The position numbers and the translations under genes were made by a program. The notes under the pieces are model-generated. The model was not told where the DNA came from, searched no databases, and saw only the letters and a program-made list of their open reading frames with translations. This document shows positions 19,013 to 28,350 of a stretch of DNA of 64,000 nucleotides, piece after piece (positions within the stretch are counted from its first letter, which is position 1; each line of letters begins with the position of its first letter). Source of the stretch: an uncultured Psychrobacter sp. (lineage in GTDB: Bacteria > Pseudomonadota > Gammaproteobacteria > Pseudomonadales > Moraxellaceae); NCBI GenBank assembly GCA_947495055.1, contig CANLXO010000011.1:1-64000 (forward strand), written 5' to 3'.

Positions 19013-19882
19013 TTACAACCACTTTTTTACCTCTTTAATAACGGTTTGCATTCTATTAGGTAGGGCTTGCTGCCGCCTTACGGCAAGATATAGTGTTTCA
19101 CTCACTGGCGTTGGCAAACGATGACTGCTAATAAGCTCAGGGTTTGCGTACGCTGCAACCGCGTGTGCTGGCAATACGGTAAAACCAAGCCCCCTACTAA
19201 CAGGCTCTAAAATCAAACCAATTTGATTAGAAAACCCTTTTTTCTTAAAGTCATTAATATGCTGGAACTCGCTATAATTGGCGCTCAGCAGCATACTGGC
19301 ATGATGAGCACCATCAGGATGATCGATAAACCCAAGCTGAATGAGCGCCTCCCAACTTGGTTCATTAGTAGTCGCAGGCGTCACCAGTATCAGCGCTTCT
19401 TGAGCTATTGACTGGCAACTTATTCCCTCATTATCTGAGATATCCGTCATAAATCCAATATCAATGTCGTGTTTCGCAAGCGCCCGCTCTATATCGCTAT
19501 TTGGCGCAAAGCGATAATCAATCACCAACTGTGGATACTGTTGTTGTAAGATCAAAAGCTGCGGATACAATTTTAAGCCTACGCTGCCAGGGGACATCAG
19601 TCGCACTAACCCTGCAAAGGCGGGGTCGTCACCGATACGCTGTTCTAGATTTGCTAGACGCTGCAAGATATCATCCGCTTCCCTATACAGCTCTTCGCCA
19701 GCATCCGTTAATGAAAACTGCTTCCCTTGACGGATGAGCAAGTCGACATCTAACTGACTTTCAAGCTTACGTATGTGTTGGCTGACACCTGACTGGGTCA
19801 TATGTAAGCGCTCGGCAGTGCGGGTAAAATGTCCCACTTCAACAAGGGTACAGAACGTACGCAGCCACGTGATATTCAACAT
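19013..19882 (-). CDS. LysR-family transcriptional regulator
   Basis: 289 residues with an N-terminal winged helix-turn-helix (LRTFCTLVEVGHFTRTAERLHMTQSGVSQHIRKLESQLDVDLLIRQGKQFSLTDAGEELY) and a LysR substrate-binding domain. It is divergent from the VOC-family gene at 19973, with a 90-bp shared promoter region. By the usual logic of such pairs it should regulate itself and the VOC gene. The effector is unknown. Confidence 0.93.
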   Translation of the reverse strand: MLNITWLRTFCTLVEVGHFTRTAERLHMTQSGVSQHIRKLESQLDVDLLIRQGKQFSLTDAGEELYREADDILQRLANLEQRIGDDPAFAGLVRLMSPGSVGLKLYPQLLILQQQYPQLVIDYRFAPNSDIERALAKHDIDIGFMTDISDNEGISCQSIAQEALILVTPATTNEPSWEALIQLGFIDHPDGAHHASMLLSANYSEFQHINDFKKKGFSNQIGLILEPVSRGLGFTVLPAHAVAAYANPELISSHRLPTPVSETLYLAVRRQQALPNRMQTVIKEVKKWL

Positions 19883-19894
19883 TACGATATATAC

Positions 19895-19916
19895 TTATCT
19901 TTATAATAAATGATAA
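19895..19916. promoter_or_regulatory. Candidate LysR operator
   Basis: TTATC (19895-19899) and GATAA (19912-19916) form an AT-rich interrupted inverted repeat overlapping a TATAAT (19902-19907). It sits between the divergent LysR and VOC genes and fits the loose T-N11-A style of LysR sites. Confidence 0.45.
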
Positions 19917-19972
19917 TTTTACGTACTGGATATAGCTTTGTAAACTACTCCCATATCAAAACAGGAGTATGA

Positions 19973-20476
19973 ATGATGAATAACGTCTATCCAAGAAGCT
20001 TTTCGCACATTGGACTTTCCGTCCCTGACCTAGAAGCAGCGGTAAAATTCTATACCGAGGTGATGGGTTGGTACACCATCATGGAGCCGACCGAAATCGT
20101 TGAAGATGACAGTCCTATTGGTGAGATGTGTACGGAAGTCTTTGGCTCAGGCTGGGGCAGTTTCCGTATCGCTCATCTCTCAACTGGTGACCGTATCGGC
20201 GTTGAAATCTTTCAATTCAAAAATCAAGAAAACTCTGAAAACAACTTTGAATACTGGAAGACAGGTATTTTTCACTTCTGTGTTCAAGATCCAAACGTGG
20301 AAGAGCTCGCTGAACGCATTGTCGCAGCAGGCGGTAAAAAGCGTATGGAAAAACCGCGTTATTACTACCCCGGCGAAAAACCTTACCGTATGATTTATAT
20401 GGAAGACCCGTTTGGCAATATCGTTGAAATATACAGCCACAGCTATGAGCTTATTTATAGCGAAGGCGCGTATTAA
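19973..20476 (+). CDS. VOC-family (glyoxalase/dioxygenase fold) protein
   Basis: 167 residues with two VOC modules: FSHIGLSVPDLEAAVKFYTEVMGWYTIMEP and GIFHFCVQDPNVEELAERIVAAGG...YMEDPFGNIVEIYSHSYE. His in FSHIG, Glu in IGVEIF, His in IFHFC and Glu in NIVEIY supply the usual four metal-ligand positions, so it is probably an active metalloenzyme (lyase, epimerase or dioxygenase). The substrate is unknown. AGGAG (19963-19967) precedes two adjacent ATGs (19973 and 19976); either could be used. Divergent from LysR; followed by a strong terminator. Confidence 0.85.
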   Translation: MMNNVYPRSFSHIGLSVPDLEAAVKFYTEVMGWYTIMEPTEIVEDDSPIGEMCTEVFGSGWGSFRIAHLSTGDRIGVEIFQFKNQENSENNFEYWKTGIFHFCVQDPNVEELAERIVAAGGKKRMEKPRYYYPGEKPYRMIYMEDPFGNIVEIYSHSYELIYSEGAY

Positions 20477-20899
20477 ACGGTTATCTCTCGGCGATTAAGC
20501 GGTCAATATATAGTCTGACCTGTCGTTATCTCTACACAAATAAAAAGGACACAATATTACTATCGTGTCCTTTTTATTTAGTATAACTAGGGCGGGTTTG
20601 ATAATTCACAAATACGCACTGACAGAGACTATTTTTTGGGCGATTCAAAGATAAAAATAGTAAGTTTAGTCATTCTAAGCGTCTACTTTTTATCAAAGGA
20701 GCGGCAAAAAAGAGTCCTGTCCTTTCAGGCTGATGCTAAAATTGCCCCCCAGCTCTATATAAGCAGTGTGTTGCAAGTCTAGCTAAGGTCTAGACATTAT
20801 CTTTAACTTGCGCCGTGTCTGGAACACAGCTTTGATAAACTGGCAGCGATCAGCAGTGCCATGGTTGAATGTTCAACACGCCCTAATGCAAATACCGTA
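20477..20899. other. Convergent intergenic region
   Basis: 423 bp between the VOC gene and ridA. It holds the terminator at 20542-20575. I see no supported ORF or RNA gene in the remaining ~320 bp. Confidence 0.5.
20542..20575. terminator. Rho-independent terminator after VOC gene
   Basis: AAAAAGGACAC (20542-20552) pairs with GTGTCCTTTTT (20565-20575), a perfect 11-bp stem with A and T runs on its flanks. It may work in both directions. Confidence 0.9.
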
Positions 20900-21241
20900 T
20901 TACTCAGCAGCGATAGCGATCATCTCAACGAGTAGCTCAGGACGTGCTAGAGCTGATTCACCACAAGCGCGGGCGGGCGGTTGAATACCTTCGAACCATT
21001 TATCCCATACCTCATTCATCGCCGCAAAGTCAGCCATATCCTTTATCCAAACTGTCACAGATAGCAGTTTAGATTTGTCACTACCTACTTCTTCTAGTAG
21101 CGTTTGAATCTTCTCTAAACAGGTTAGTGTTTGCGCTTGGATATCGTCATCACTGTTACCAACTTGACCGCACAGATACACGGTTTGGTTATGTACGACG
21201 ATTTTACTCATACGCTGATTGCTATGCAGTTTCTTAATCAT
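20900..21241 (-). CDS. RidA-family enamine/imine deaminase
   Basis: 113 residues. Begins MIKKLHSNQRMSKIVVHNQTVYLCGQVGNSDDDIQAQTLTCLEKIQTLLEEVG and ends CGESALARPELLVEMIAIAAE, with the family's conserved Arg in ARPELLVE. RidA proteins hydrolyse reactive enamines/imines, releasing ketoacids and ammonia. It lies 30 bp downstream of a FAD amino-acid oxidoreductase on the same strand, so the likely job is to clear the imino acids made by that enzyme. Confidence 0.92.
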   Translation of the reverse strand: MIKKLHSNQRMSKIVVHNQTVYLCGQVGNSDDDIQAQTLTCLEKIQTLLEEVGSDKSKLLSVTVWIKDMADFAAMNEVWDKWFEGIQPPARACGESALARPELLVEMIAIAAE

Positions 21242-21271
21242 TATTTATCCTTATATACTTTAGTTTAAAAA

Positions 21272-22534
21272 TTATTTTTTAGCGAAACGTTGGGCATTAA
21301 ATGGTTCAACATCAACCGTTAGCGGCTTGTCGTGGATTAGCTCTTCGACCAGACGACCGGTAATTGGCCCCAAAGTAAAGCCTTGGTGACTATGCCCAAA
21401 GGCGAACCATAACTTGTCATGCTTATCCGCAGGCCCAATGACAGGCTTCATATCTGGCATACAAGGACGCGATCCTGCCCATGCCTCACTCTCTACCGCA
21501 TCCTCTAAAGGCAGTATTTTAGTTGCCAGTTTCAATACCGTTTTTAGTTGACCGAAATTTTTGGGTGCATCTATCGTCGTCATCTCAGCGCCTGTCGTAA
21601 TACGAATGCCTTGCTGCATCGGGCCCATGACAAAGCCTTTGTCCATATCGAACATACTATGATGGATGGTGTTTTTGTCACTGATCTTAAAGTGTTGATG
21701 ATAGCCGCGCATCGGGAACAGAGGTAGATTGTAGCCCAGTGGTTTGATTAGCTCATTGGACCAAGGACCTGCCGCAATAACCAAATGATCGCTATGATAG
21801 GTTTCGTTATCCGTCACCACCTGCCAGCCTTTGCCATCGTTGTTATCAGAAGATGTGATTTCTTTGACATTGCTCTCTTTAATTATCCCTTGCATCTCTT
21901 CAAAGTTTTTAGCGTATGCTTTTACCAGTGCACTTGGGTTTGAGACTTGCCAAGAGTTGAGCCAGTGAATAGCACCGACAAAACCCTCAAAATTAGCATT
22001 AGGCTCCATCGCTTTTAACTCATCTAGGCTGAGAACTTTGTACTCAACGCCCTGCTCGCGATCTTCAATAGCGGTCTTGGCGGCCTTTTTAAGCGTCTCC
22101 TCTGAGCGGTGCAACTGTAGCCAGCCATCACGGGTGATCAGCTTATCAGCGCCTGAGGCTTCGATCATGACCTGATGCTCGCTGGTGCAATGAGCAATCA
22201 GCGTTTGCCATTCTGATTCAATCTTTTTGACCGACTCTGGCGTTGAGAATTTCCAGTATTGTAATAGCGCTTGATGATAACGCAGCAATGCGGGTATGCG
22301 ATAGCGAATATCAGTGCCTTGATTCGGTAATACGCGCACCATTTCTGTGATCTGACGCGGAAAAGGATGGGTATGAATGGCTTCACGCTGGATGAGACCG
22401 GCGTTACCGTATGAGGTCTCAAGACCCGGTAATTTTCTATCTAGCATCAGTACTTTAGAGCCGTTTTTTTGTAAGTGCCAAGCGGCTGCGGTGCCGACCA
22501 TACCTGCACCAATCACAATCACGTCATAACGCAT
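21272..22534 (-). CDS. FAD-dependent amino-acid oxidoreductase (DadA-like)
   Basis: 420 residues. N-terminal FAD dinucleotide-binding motif YDVIVIGAGMVGTAAAWHLQKNGSKVLMLDR; DAO-fold motifs (LVIAAGPWSNELIKPLG, FPMRGYHQHF); C-terminal GSRPCMPDMKPVIGPADKHDKLWFAFGHSHQGFTLGPITGRLVEELI. This resembles D-amino-acid dehydrogenase or related glycine-oxidase-type enzymes; exact substrate not determinable. The RidA gene follows 30 bp downstream, probably the same operon. A promoter with an overlapping palindrome lies upstream. Confidence 0.88.
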   Translation of the reverse strand: MRYDVIVIGAGMVGTAAAWHLQKNGSKVLMLDRKLPGLETSYGNAGLIQREAIHTHPFPRQITEMVRVLPNQGTDIRYRIPALLRYHQALLQYWKFSTPESVKKIESEWQTLIAHCTSEHQVMIEASGADKLITRDGWLQLHRSEETLKKAAKTAIEDREQGVEYKVLSLDELKAMEPNANFEGFVGAIHWLNSWQVSNPSALVKAYAKNFEEMQGIIKESNVKEITSSDNNDGKGWQVVTDNETYHSDHLVIAAGPWSNELIKPLGYNLPLFPMRGYHQHFKISDKNTIHHSMFDMDKGFVMGPMQQGIRITTGAEMTTIDAPKNFGQLKTVLKLATKILPLEDAVESEAWAGSRPCMPDMKPVIGPADKHDKLWFAFGHSHQGFTLGPITGRLVEELIHDKPLTVDVEPFNAQRFAKK

Positions 22535-22590
22535 AGCCTATCCTTTTCGCTAAGAGCATAGAGAAGTTTAATGCGATATGGTAACGCATT

Positions 22591-22619
22591 ACTGTAGATT
22601 TTAAACCACTATTTGACAA
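22591..22619 (-). promoter_or_regulatory. Promoter of the FAD oxidoreductase-ridA operon
   Basis: On the minus strand, TTGTCA (22614-22619), a 17-bp spacer and TACAGT (22591-22596). This gives a leader of about 50 nt. The -35 lies inside the palindrome at 22616-22629. Confidence 0.5.
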
Positions 22620-22629
22620 AATATTTTGT
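22616..22629. promoter_or_regulatory. Perfect 14-bp AT-rich palindrome over the -35
   Basis: ACAAAATATTTTGT is a perfect palindrome and overlaps the -35 of the oxidoreductase promoter. AT-rich palindromes are typical for Lrp/AsnC-family regulators, which control dadA in other bacteria; the link here is inference. Confidence 0.45.
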
Positions 22630-22763
22630 TAACTCTTACTTTTGGTTATATAACTTTTTTATTTTTATCTTTACTAAGTATGTGCACCAAATTTCACGAC
22701 TTGATTTGTTTTATTAAGGGCGCATTACATAGCTTTGAATATCTACGGTTAGGATAATTTTTT

Positions 22764-23108
22764 ATGAATCCTGTTGTGATCGGCTATGGATTTTTGGCGT
22801 TGGCTATCGTCTTTGAAGTATTAGGTACGACCTTTTTAGTCAAGTCTGAACAGTTTACCCGCTTAGTGCCTACTGTTTTGATGGCAGTACTCTACATCGG
22901 CTCGTTTTACTTTTTGTCGCAGACGCTAAAGACGATTCCTTTAGGTATCGCCTATGCCATTTGGGGCGGTGTGGGTATTGTATTGACCGTTATTATCGGA
23001 GTGACCCTGTTTAAACAAAGTATCGACATACCAGCGATAACGGGTATCGGTTTGATCATCCTAGGCGTTGTGGTGATCAATGTGTTCTCTAAGACGGTTG
23101 GGCATTAG
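22764..23108 (+). CDS. Small multidrug resistance (SMR) family transporter
   Basis: 114 residues and four membrane helices. The first helix has the essential Glu (GFLALAIVFEVLGTTFL, Glu18); helix 3 has IPLGIAYAIWGGVGIVLTVIIG; helix 4 ends in VINVFS. This is the EmrE/SugE/QacE layout: a proton-coupled dual-topology dimer that exports small cations such as quaternary ammonium or guanidinium compounds. Whether it is the EmrE or the Gdx type cannot be decided by eye. Stands alone, convergent with the helicase gene. Confidence 0.9.
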   Translation: MNPVVIGYGFLALAIVFEVLGTTFLVKSEQFTRLVPTVLMAVLYIGSFYFLSQTLKTIPLGIAYAIWGGVGIVLTVIIGVTLFKQSIDIPAITGIGLIILGVVVINVFSKTVGH

Positions 23109-23125
23109 AATATACATTATGGTGC

Positions 23126-25294
23126 TCACCACCATACCGGATCTGCACTTGCCAGCGCCGCTAATCCTTTAGTAGATGAGGTAACCTCAACCTCGCTAGC
23201 GGACAGCTCGGCAATAAACCTTGAGGGCTTATCAAAATAACCTGAGTAGCTGGCGAAGTAATCAGGCGCAGTTAAGTACAGCTTGTTTTTGGCGCGACTA
23301 CAGGCCACGTAGAATAGTTTGCGCTCCTCTTCTAATTCCTCAAAGTCATCTAATGAGCGATGGTGCGGGGTCATGCCATCAACTAAGGAATTCACAAAAA
23401 CAATTGGCCACTCCAGCCCTTTAGCACTATGAATGGTTGAAATAGTGACCTTGTCTGTGTCGTCACCCTCAGGAGCATCCATCGCTGCCACTGAATCGTT
23501 GGGTGGATCTAACGCCAAGTTCTCTAAAAAGTTATCTAGGCTACTATGTTCGGTCGCCAAGTTCTTGAGCACACGAAAATCCTCGCTACGCTCGCGCCAA
23601 TTCTCCTCAACCGTCTTTAAAATAGGAATATAAAAGTCGAGCACCAGATCGATAATAGTTTCTACGGACTGCGCTTGTTGCGCTTTGCTCAAGGTGCTAT
23701 GCAGCGGTGCAAGCTGTGGGCTTTTCTTACTAAATTTGGGTAATAGCAAGGGTTCAAACGAGTTGTCATCACTATTGATCGCTTGCGTTAAGCGCGTAGC
23801 AGTCACCGCCCCAACGCCCTTAAACAAGGTCAAAATCCGATGCCACGCAATAGTATCATTGGGGTTATACAGAATTTTAATAAAGGCTAAGACGTCCTTG
23901 ATATGGCGACGTTCAATGAACTTAATACCGCCGACGACGATAAAGGGAATACGGCGCTCCATAAATTCTAGCTGCACGTAGTTAGATTGAAAGGAGGTTC
24001 GGCACAGTACCGCAAAGTCGCTATAGTCATGCTCAGCTTTGTGCTTAATAATCTGATTAGCGATGTATTTGGCCTCTTTTGTCTCATCGCTAGCACGGCT
24101 AAAGATGGGTTTTGCGCCTGTTATAGCCGCGTTTGAGTACAGCTGCTTTTGGTAGCCTAAAGTGATTTGCGCAGACAAGGCATTGATATAACTTAAAATA
24201 GCAGGCGTACTACGATAGTTTTGCTCAAGCTTGATCAATTTTGCCTCAGGATAGGTCTCACCAAACAGTAAAATGTTTTCATAATTTGCACCGCGAAAAG
24301 CGTATATGCTTTGATTATCATCGCCGACGACCATCAGCGATACAGAGGCTGGCGCACAGATGAGATCGATGAGCTGTTTTTGCGGAATATTGGTATCTTG
24401 ATATTCATCAACCATGACGTAGCGATAGTTGTCTTGCAAGAGCTGACGGAAGGTATCATTAGACTTTAGATGGCGGACCACTTGGCTGATAATGTCATCA
24501 AAGTCGTACAAATGGTTGGCGCGTTTGTACTCGTGAAAATCGATAGCCAATTGCTCAATGATAGGGATATGAATAGCAATATCAGGATAGCTGTCTTCGA
24601 TCAGAGTATTGATCGGGATACGGCGGTTTCTGGAGGTGGAAAAGATATTTTGTAAGGTGCGTTTGCGCGGAAAGGCTTGTTTTTGTGTTTGCGCGGGGTA
24701 CTTTTTTTCTTTATAGATCAGATCAATAGCGTCCTCGGCGTCGCCGGTATCCAAAATAGTAAAGCGTGGATTGATACCGAGTAGCCCTGAGTATTGTCGT
24801 AGTAGCCGATTACAGAATGAATGAAAAGTGCCGCTGGTGATATCGCTTATCATCTTGCTGGTGGGTAAGATGTCTTCGGATAACTCTTCATCAGACAGTG
24901 TATTCGTGAGTAAGGTTTTTGCGCGGCTTTTGATCTCATTGGCCGCTTTTCGGGTAAAGGTCAGTAATAGTATTTGCTTAGGCGCAACGCCATTTTCTAA
25001 CAGATAACTAGTACGGTAGGTCAGCGTTTTAGTCTTACCCGAACCTGCTCCAGCGATGACTAGCGCTTTGCCTTGGGTAGTAGTGGCCGCAAGCAGTTGA
25101 TTAGGATTAAGCTCGCTGGCGTAATCCACTTTGAGTCCCAAATCATTATGCAGGCGCTCATCAATGACCTTGTCATCAGCATCCACCAAATTCGCCTCTA
25201 ACTTTTCGATAGCTTGTTCAAGGCGTGCAAGCTTGGGTTTTATGTCTACAAAGTTTTGCGGATAATTGTACTGGCGTGTATCAAAGATTGTCAT
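23126..25294 (-). CDS. UvrD/Rep-family (SF1A) ATP-dependent helicase
   Basis: About 722 residues. SF1A motifs in order: LNPNQLLAATTTQGKALVIAGAGSGKTKTLTYR (Q motif and Walker A), LLTFTRKAANEIKSRA, GTFHSFCNRLLRQYSG, YVMVDEYQDTNIPQ (Walker B), LMVVGDDNQSIYAFRGA, LEQNYRST, ISTIHSAKGLEWPIVFV and LEEERKLFYVACSRAKNKLYLT. It unwinds DNA 3'-5', in repair or replication restart. The frame is open back to a TTG at 25429, but that extension looks non-native; I chose the ATG at 25294 (MTIFDTRQYNYPQ), though it has no strong ribosome-binding site. Confidence 0.88.
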   Translation of the reverse strand: MTIFDTRQYNYPQNFVDIKPKLARLEQAIEKLEANLVDADDKVIDERLHNDLGLKVDYASELNPNQLLAATTTQGKALVIAGAGSGKTKTLTYRTSYLLENGVAPKQILLLTFTRKAANEIKSRAKTLLTNTLSDEELSEDILPTSKMISDITSGTFHSFCNRLLRQYSGLLGINPRFTILDTGDAEDAIDLIYKEKKYPAQTQKQAFPRKRTLQNIFSTSRNRRIPINTLIEDSYPDIAIHIPIIEQLAIDFHEYKRANHLYDFDDIISQVVRHLKSNDTFRQLLQDNYRYVMVDEYQDTNIPQKQLIDLICAPASVSLMVVGDDNQSIYAFRGANYENILLFGETYPEAKLIKLEQNYRSTPAILSYINALSAQITLGYQKQLYSNAAITGAKPIFSRASDETKEAKYIANQIIKHKAEHDYSDFAVLCRTSFQSNYVQLEFMERRIPFIVVGGIKFIERRHIKDVLAFIKILYNPNDTIAWHRILTLFKGVGAVTATRLTQAINSDDNSFEPLLLPKFSKKSPQLAPLHSTLSKAQQAQSVETIIDLVLDFYIPILKTVEENWRERSEDFRVLKNLATEHSSLDNFLENLALDPPNDSVAAMDAPEGDDTDKVTISTIHSAKGLEWPIVFVNSLVDGMTPHHRSLDDFEELEEERKLFYVACSRAKNKLYLTAPDYFASYSGYFDKPSRFIAELSASEVEVTSSTKGLAALASADPVWW

Positions 25295-25550
25295 CGTTAT
25301 TAAGTGCCCATCATATTGTTTTGATAAATTTGTTTGCGAATGCTTTAGGAGAGTAAATACAAAGGCATTACTCTTGAGGTAGTTATAGAGTACCCATAAA
25401 AAGGCCTGTGCGCTATGGTATAAATACAAAGTAACAACTCACCCATCCCCTAGCAAATTTGCTACAATATGCCCAATTTTGGACGACGCTCCAAGCGCGC
25501 GGTCCTCCCTTATTTTACAACACTATTTTTAATACTACTGAGAGACCATT

Positions 25551-26642
25551 ATGGGTTTTAATTGCGGCATCGTTGGCCTACCAAATGTGGGCAAGTCCAC
25601 TTTATTTAACGCCTTGACCAAAGCGGGTATCGCGGCAGAGAACTTTCCATTTTGTACCAAAGATCCCAACACTGGCATCGTGCCTGTCCCTGATCCAAGG
25701 CTAAAAAAGCTTGCTGATATCGTCAATCCTGAGCGCGTTATGCCAACGACGATGGAGTTCGTCGATATCGCAGGCCTCGTCGCTGGTGCATCAAAAGGTG
25801 AAGGCATGGGTAATCAGTTCCTAGCCAATATCCGTGAGACCGATGCCATTGCCCACGTGGTACGCTGCTTTGATGATGACAACGTCGTCCACGTCGATGG
25901 TCGCGTCAGCCCCATCGATGATATAGAAACCATTAATACTGAGCTGGCACTGGCTGATTTAGAGGCCGTTGAGCGCGCCATTCACAACCAAACCAAAAAG
26001 GCCAAAGGCGGTGATAAAGACGCGCAAGCTTTGCTTGATGTGTTTAAAAAAGTCGAGCCATTACTGGCTGAAGGTAAGGCCGCGCGCGCTGCGAATTTAG
26101 ATTCTGATGAGAAAAAACTTATTAGAAGTTATGGCTTGATTACGCTCAAACCAACCATGTATATCGCTAACGTGTCTGAGGATGGTTTTGAAAATAATCC
26201 GTATCTTGACGCCGTACGTGATTATGCGACAGGCGAAGAGTCAATCGTGATCGCCTTGTGCAATCAGATTGAATCTGAAATTGCTCAGCTCGATGAAGAT
26301 GACAAAAAAGACTTCTTAGAAGATATGGGTATGGACGAGGCGGGTCTTGATCAGGTGATTCGCGGCGGCTATGACTTACTCGATATGCAGACTTATTTTA
26401 CCGCAGGCGTCAAGGAAGTACGGGCGTGGACAGTTGAGGTTGGCGCAACCGCACCGCAAGCCGCTGGCGTCATTCATACCGACTTTGAGCGCGGTTTTAT
26501 TCGCGCAGAAGTCATTGCCTATGACGATTTCATTGAATATAATGGCGAAAAAGGCGCAGCAGCAGCGGGCAAATCACGCTTAGAGGGCAAAACCTATATC
26601 GTGCAAGATGGTGATGTGATGCATTTCCGTTTTAACGTCTAA
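25551..26642 (+). CDS. ychF: Redox-regulated ATPase YchF (Obg-like)
   Basis: 363 residues, the standard length. G1 motif [15 protein letters not shown], switch/G3 region [40 protein letters not shown], and C-terminal TGS domain ([16 protein letters not shown]...[14 protein letters not shown]...[13 protein letters not shown]). YchF binds ATP rather than GTP, associates with ribosomes and affects the oxidative stress response. A single gene with its own terminator. Confidence 0.97.
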   Translation: MGFNCGIVGLPNVGKSTLFNALTKAGIAAENFPFCTKDPNTGIVPVPDPRLKKLADIVNPERVMPTTMEFVDIAGLVAGASKGEGMGNQFLANIRETDAIAHVVRCFDDDNVVHVDGRVSPIDDIETINTELALADLEAVERAIHNQTKKAKGGDKDAQALLDVFKKVEPLLAEGKAARAANLDSDEKKLIRSYGLITLKPTMYIANVSEDGFENNPYLDAVRDYATGEESIVIALCNQIESEIAQLDEDDKKDFLEDMGMDEAGLDQVIRGGYDLLDMQTYFTAGVKEVRAWTVEVGATAPQAAGVIHTDFERGFIRAEVIAYDDFIEYNGEKGAAAAGKSRLEGKTYIVQDGDVMHFRFNV

Positions 26643-26704
26643 TTATTTTATTCGTTTAGAGCAGTGACAGTCGTAACATTGCCAGTTATGACACAGAATA
26701 ACCA

Positions 26705-26731
26705 AAAGTCAGCCTAAGTGCTGGCTTTTTT
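26705..26731 (+). terminator. Rho-independent terminator after ychF
   Basis: AAAGTCAGC (26705-26713) pairs with GCTGGCTTT (26720-26728) with one G-T pair, followed by T residues. Confidence 0.75.
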
Positions 26732-26784
26732 ATTATACTAAGGAGTAAAAATAACTACAATTTAGATAAAATGGATAATCATAA

Positions 26785-28227
26785 ATGACGGATGCAAACC
26801 CTAAGCCACGCAGCGCAAGCGACCACTGGGCATGCCTATTTAGTGCCCAGCGCTTGGGTAGTAAAAGCCAAGCGCCTGTACAAGATAGCGCGCGCTCCTC
26901 CTTTCACAAAGACTATGACAGGCTGGTGTTCTCGCACTCCTTTCGTCAGCTCAACCAAAAGACGCAAGTACATCCGTTAACCAATCAGTTGGGCATTCAT
27001 ACGCGCCTAACACACTCGCTAGAGGTGTCCTGTATTGGACGCTCGCTTGGTATCATGGCAGCAGAAAAGCTCCATGATAAGCTGCCAAACGGTCTACCAT
27101 TGGGCGTCTCGCCCGCTGATGTCGGCGTCATTATACAAGCCGCTTGTCTGGCTCACGATATCGGCAACCCGCCCTTTGGCCATGCAGGCGAATATGCGAT
27201 TCGCGATTGGTTTATGCATCCTGATCGTGCGCCTATCTTGGCTTATCTCACCCCAAGCGAGCAATTAGATGTCTTAGCTTATGAGGGCAACGCACAGGGA
27301 TTTCGCTTATTGGTTCGTAACGAGCATCATCCTGATAATGGCGGTATGCGTCTAACCTGCGCCACTTTGGGCGCGTTTATGAAATACCCTTGGCTTGCCA
27401 CTCACAGTAACCCAAATGACAATACAAACAGTTTAGAGAGCGATAGCAACAAGCAAGGAGCAAATCAGGCATGTAATAAGATTCAAAAGTTTGGCTGTTT
27501 TACCAGTGAGTCGGCGCAGCTAGAGGAGCTGGCAGCAACCTTATGTTTACCGCGCTCAGAGCGACATAATGGCTTTGAGCGTCATCCACTTGCCTACCTG
27601 CTAGAGGCGGCAGACGATATCTGTTATGCCTTAATTGATCTAGAGGATGGTATTCATCTCAATATGCTTGAATTTGATGAAGTGGCGGATATTTTTTATA
27701 AACTCATAGGTGAGCGCCCTACTCCTTTGTCCTCCACTATGTCAATCAGGCAAAGCCTAGCGGCACTACGTGCACGAGCTATGATGCGTCTGGTCAATAC
27801 GGTCACAGACGCCTTTGTGATAAACCGCGATGAGATGCTAGCGGGCACCCTACAAGGCAGCTTATTTGCTCACTGTGATATCAGTGTGCAAAGCGGCATC
27901 ACTGAGGCCAAACTGTTGGCACGCGAGAAAATATTTAATCATCCGAGCAAGGTGCGGATGGAGCTTATGGCCAACCAGTGCCTGCGCCGCTTGCTTGATG
28001 CCTTTATGCCGCTGGCGTGGACGCAACTGGTCACCTCCCCGCAGCCTTTTGAAGAGCAAAGACTGTTTAGCCTCCTCAAACCACATTTGGATGAGCAGCA
28101 AAGAGCGCTCTCAGGCAATATTTATCACAATATTCTAAATATCTTGGACTTTATCACCGGTATGAATGACCATGAAGCTTATCGGTTGGCGCAAGAATTG
28201 CAGGGTCATTGGGGCACCGTTATTTAA
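26785..28227 (+). CDS. dgt: Deoxyguanosinetriphosphate triphosphohydrolase (dGTPase)
   Basis: 480 residues. N-terminal SARSSFHKDYDRLVFSHSFRQLNQKTQVHP, then HD-domain residues TRLTHSLEVSCIGRSLG and CLAHDIGNPPFGHAGEYAI, and ADDICYALIDLEDGI later. HD metalloenzyme that cleaves dGTP to deoxyguanosine and tripolyphosphate, tuning dNTP pools. A Ser/Asn-rich insert near residues 208-232 (NPNDNTNSLESDSNKQGANQACNK) breaks the domain and may be a surface loop. Confidence 0.93.
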   Translation: MTDANPKPRSASDHWACLFSAQRLGSKSQAPVQDSARSSFHKDYDRLVFSHSFRQLNQKTQVHPLTNQLGIHTRLTHSLEVSCIGRSLGIMAAEKLHDKLPNGLPLGVSPADVGVIIQAACLAHDIGNPPFGHAGEYAIRDWFMHPDRAPILAYLTPSEQLDVLAYEGNAQGFRLLVRNEHHPDNGGMRLTCATLGAFMKYPWLATHSNPNDNTNSLESDSNKQGANQACNKIQKFGCFTSESAQLEELAATLCLPRSERHNGFERHPLAYLLEAADDICYALIDLEDGIHLNMLEFDEVADIFYKLIGERPTPLSSTMSIRQSLAALRARAMMRLVNTVTDAFVINRDEMLAGTLQGSLFAHCDISVQSGITEAKLLAREKIFNHPSKVRMELMANQCLRRLLDAFMPLAWTQLVTSPQPFEEQRLFSLLKPHLDEQQRALSGNIYHNILNILDFITGMNDHEAYRLAQELQGHWGTVI

Positions 28228-28350
28228 CTAAAAAAAGTGCTAGAAAGACATTATTTTATAGTTAGTGGTCTAACAAAAGCTGTGTATTTTATTCGTAATT
28301 TTCTAGCAAAATGCGTATGATGAACCTTCAACAATAAACTTTGAATCATT

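Noticed and set aside
25295..25429. N-terminal extension of the helicase to the TTG at 25429
   Set aside because: The extra 45 residues do not resemble family members and the TTG has no good ribosome-binding site.
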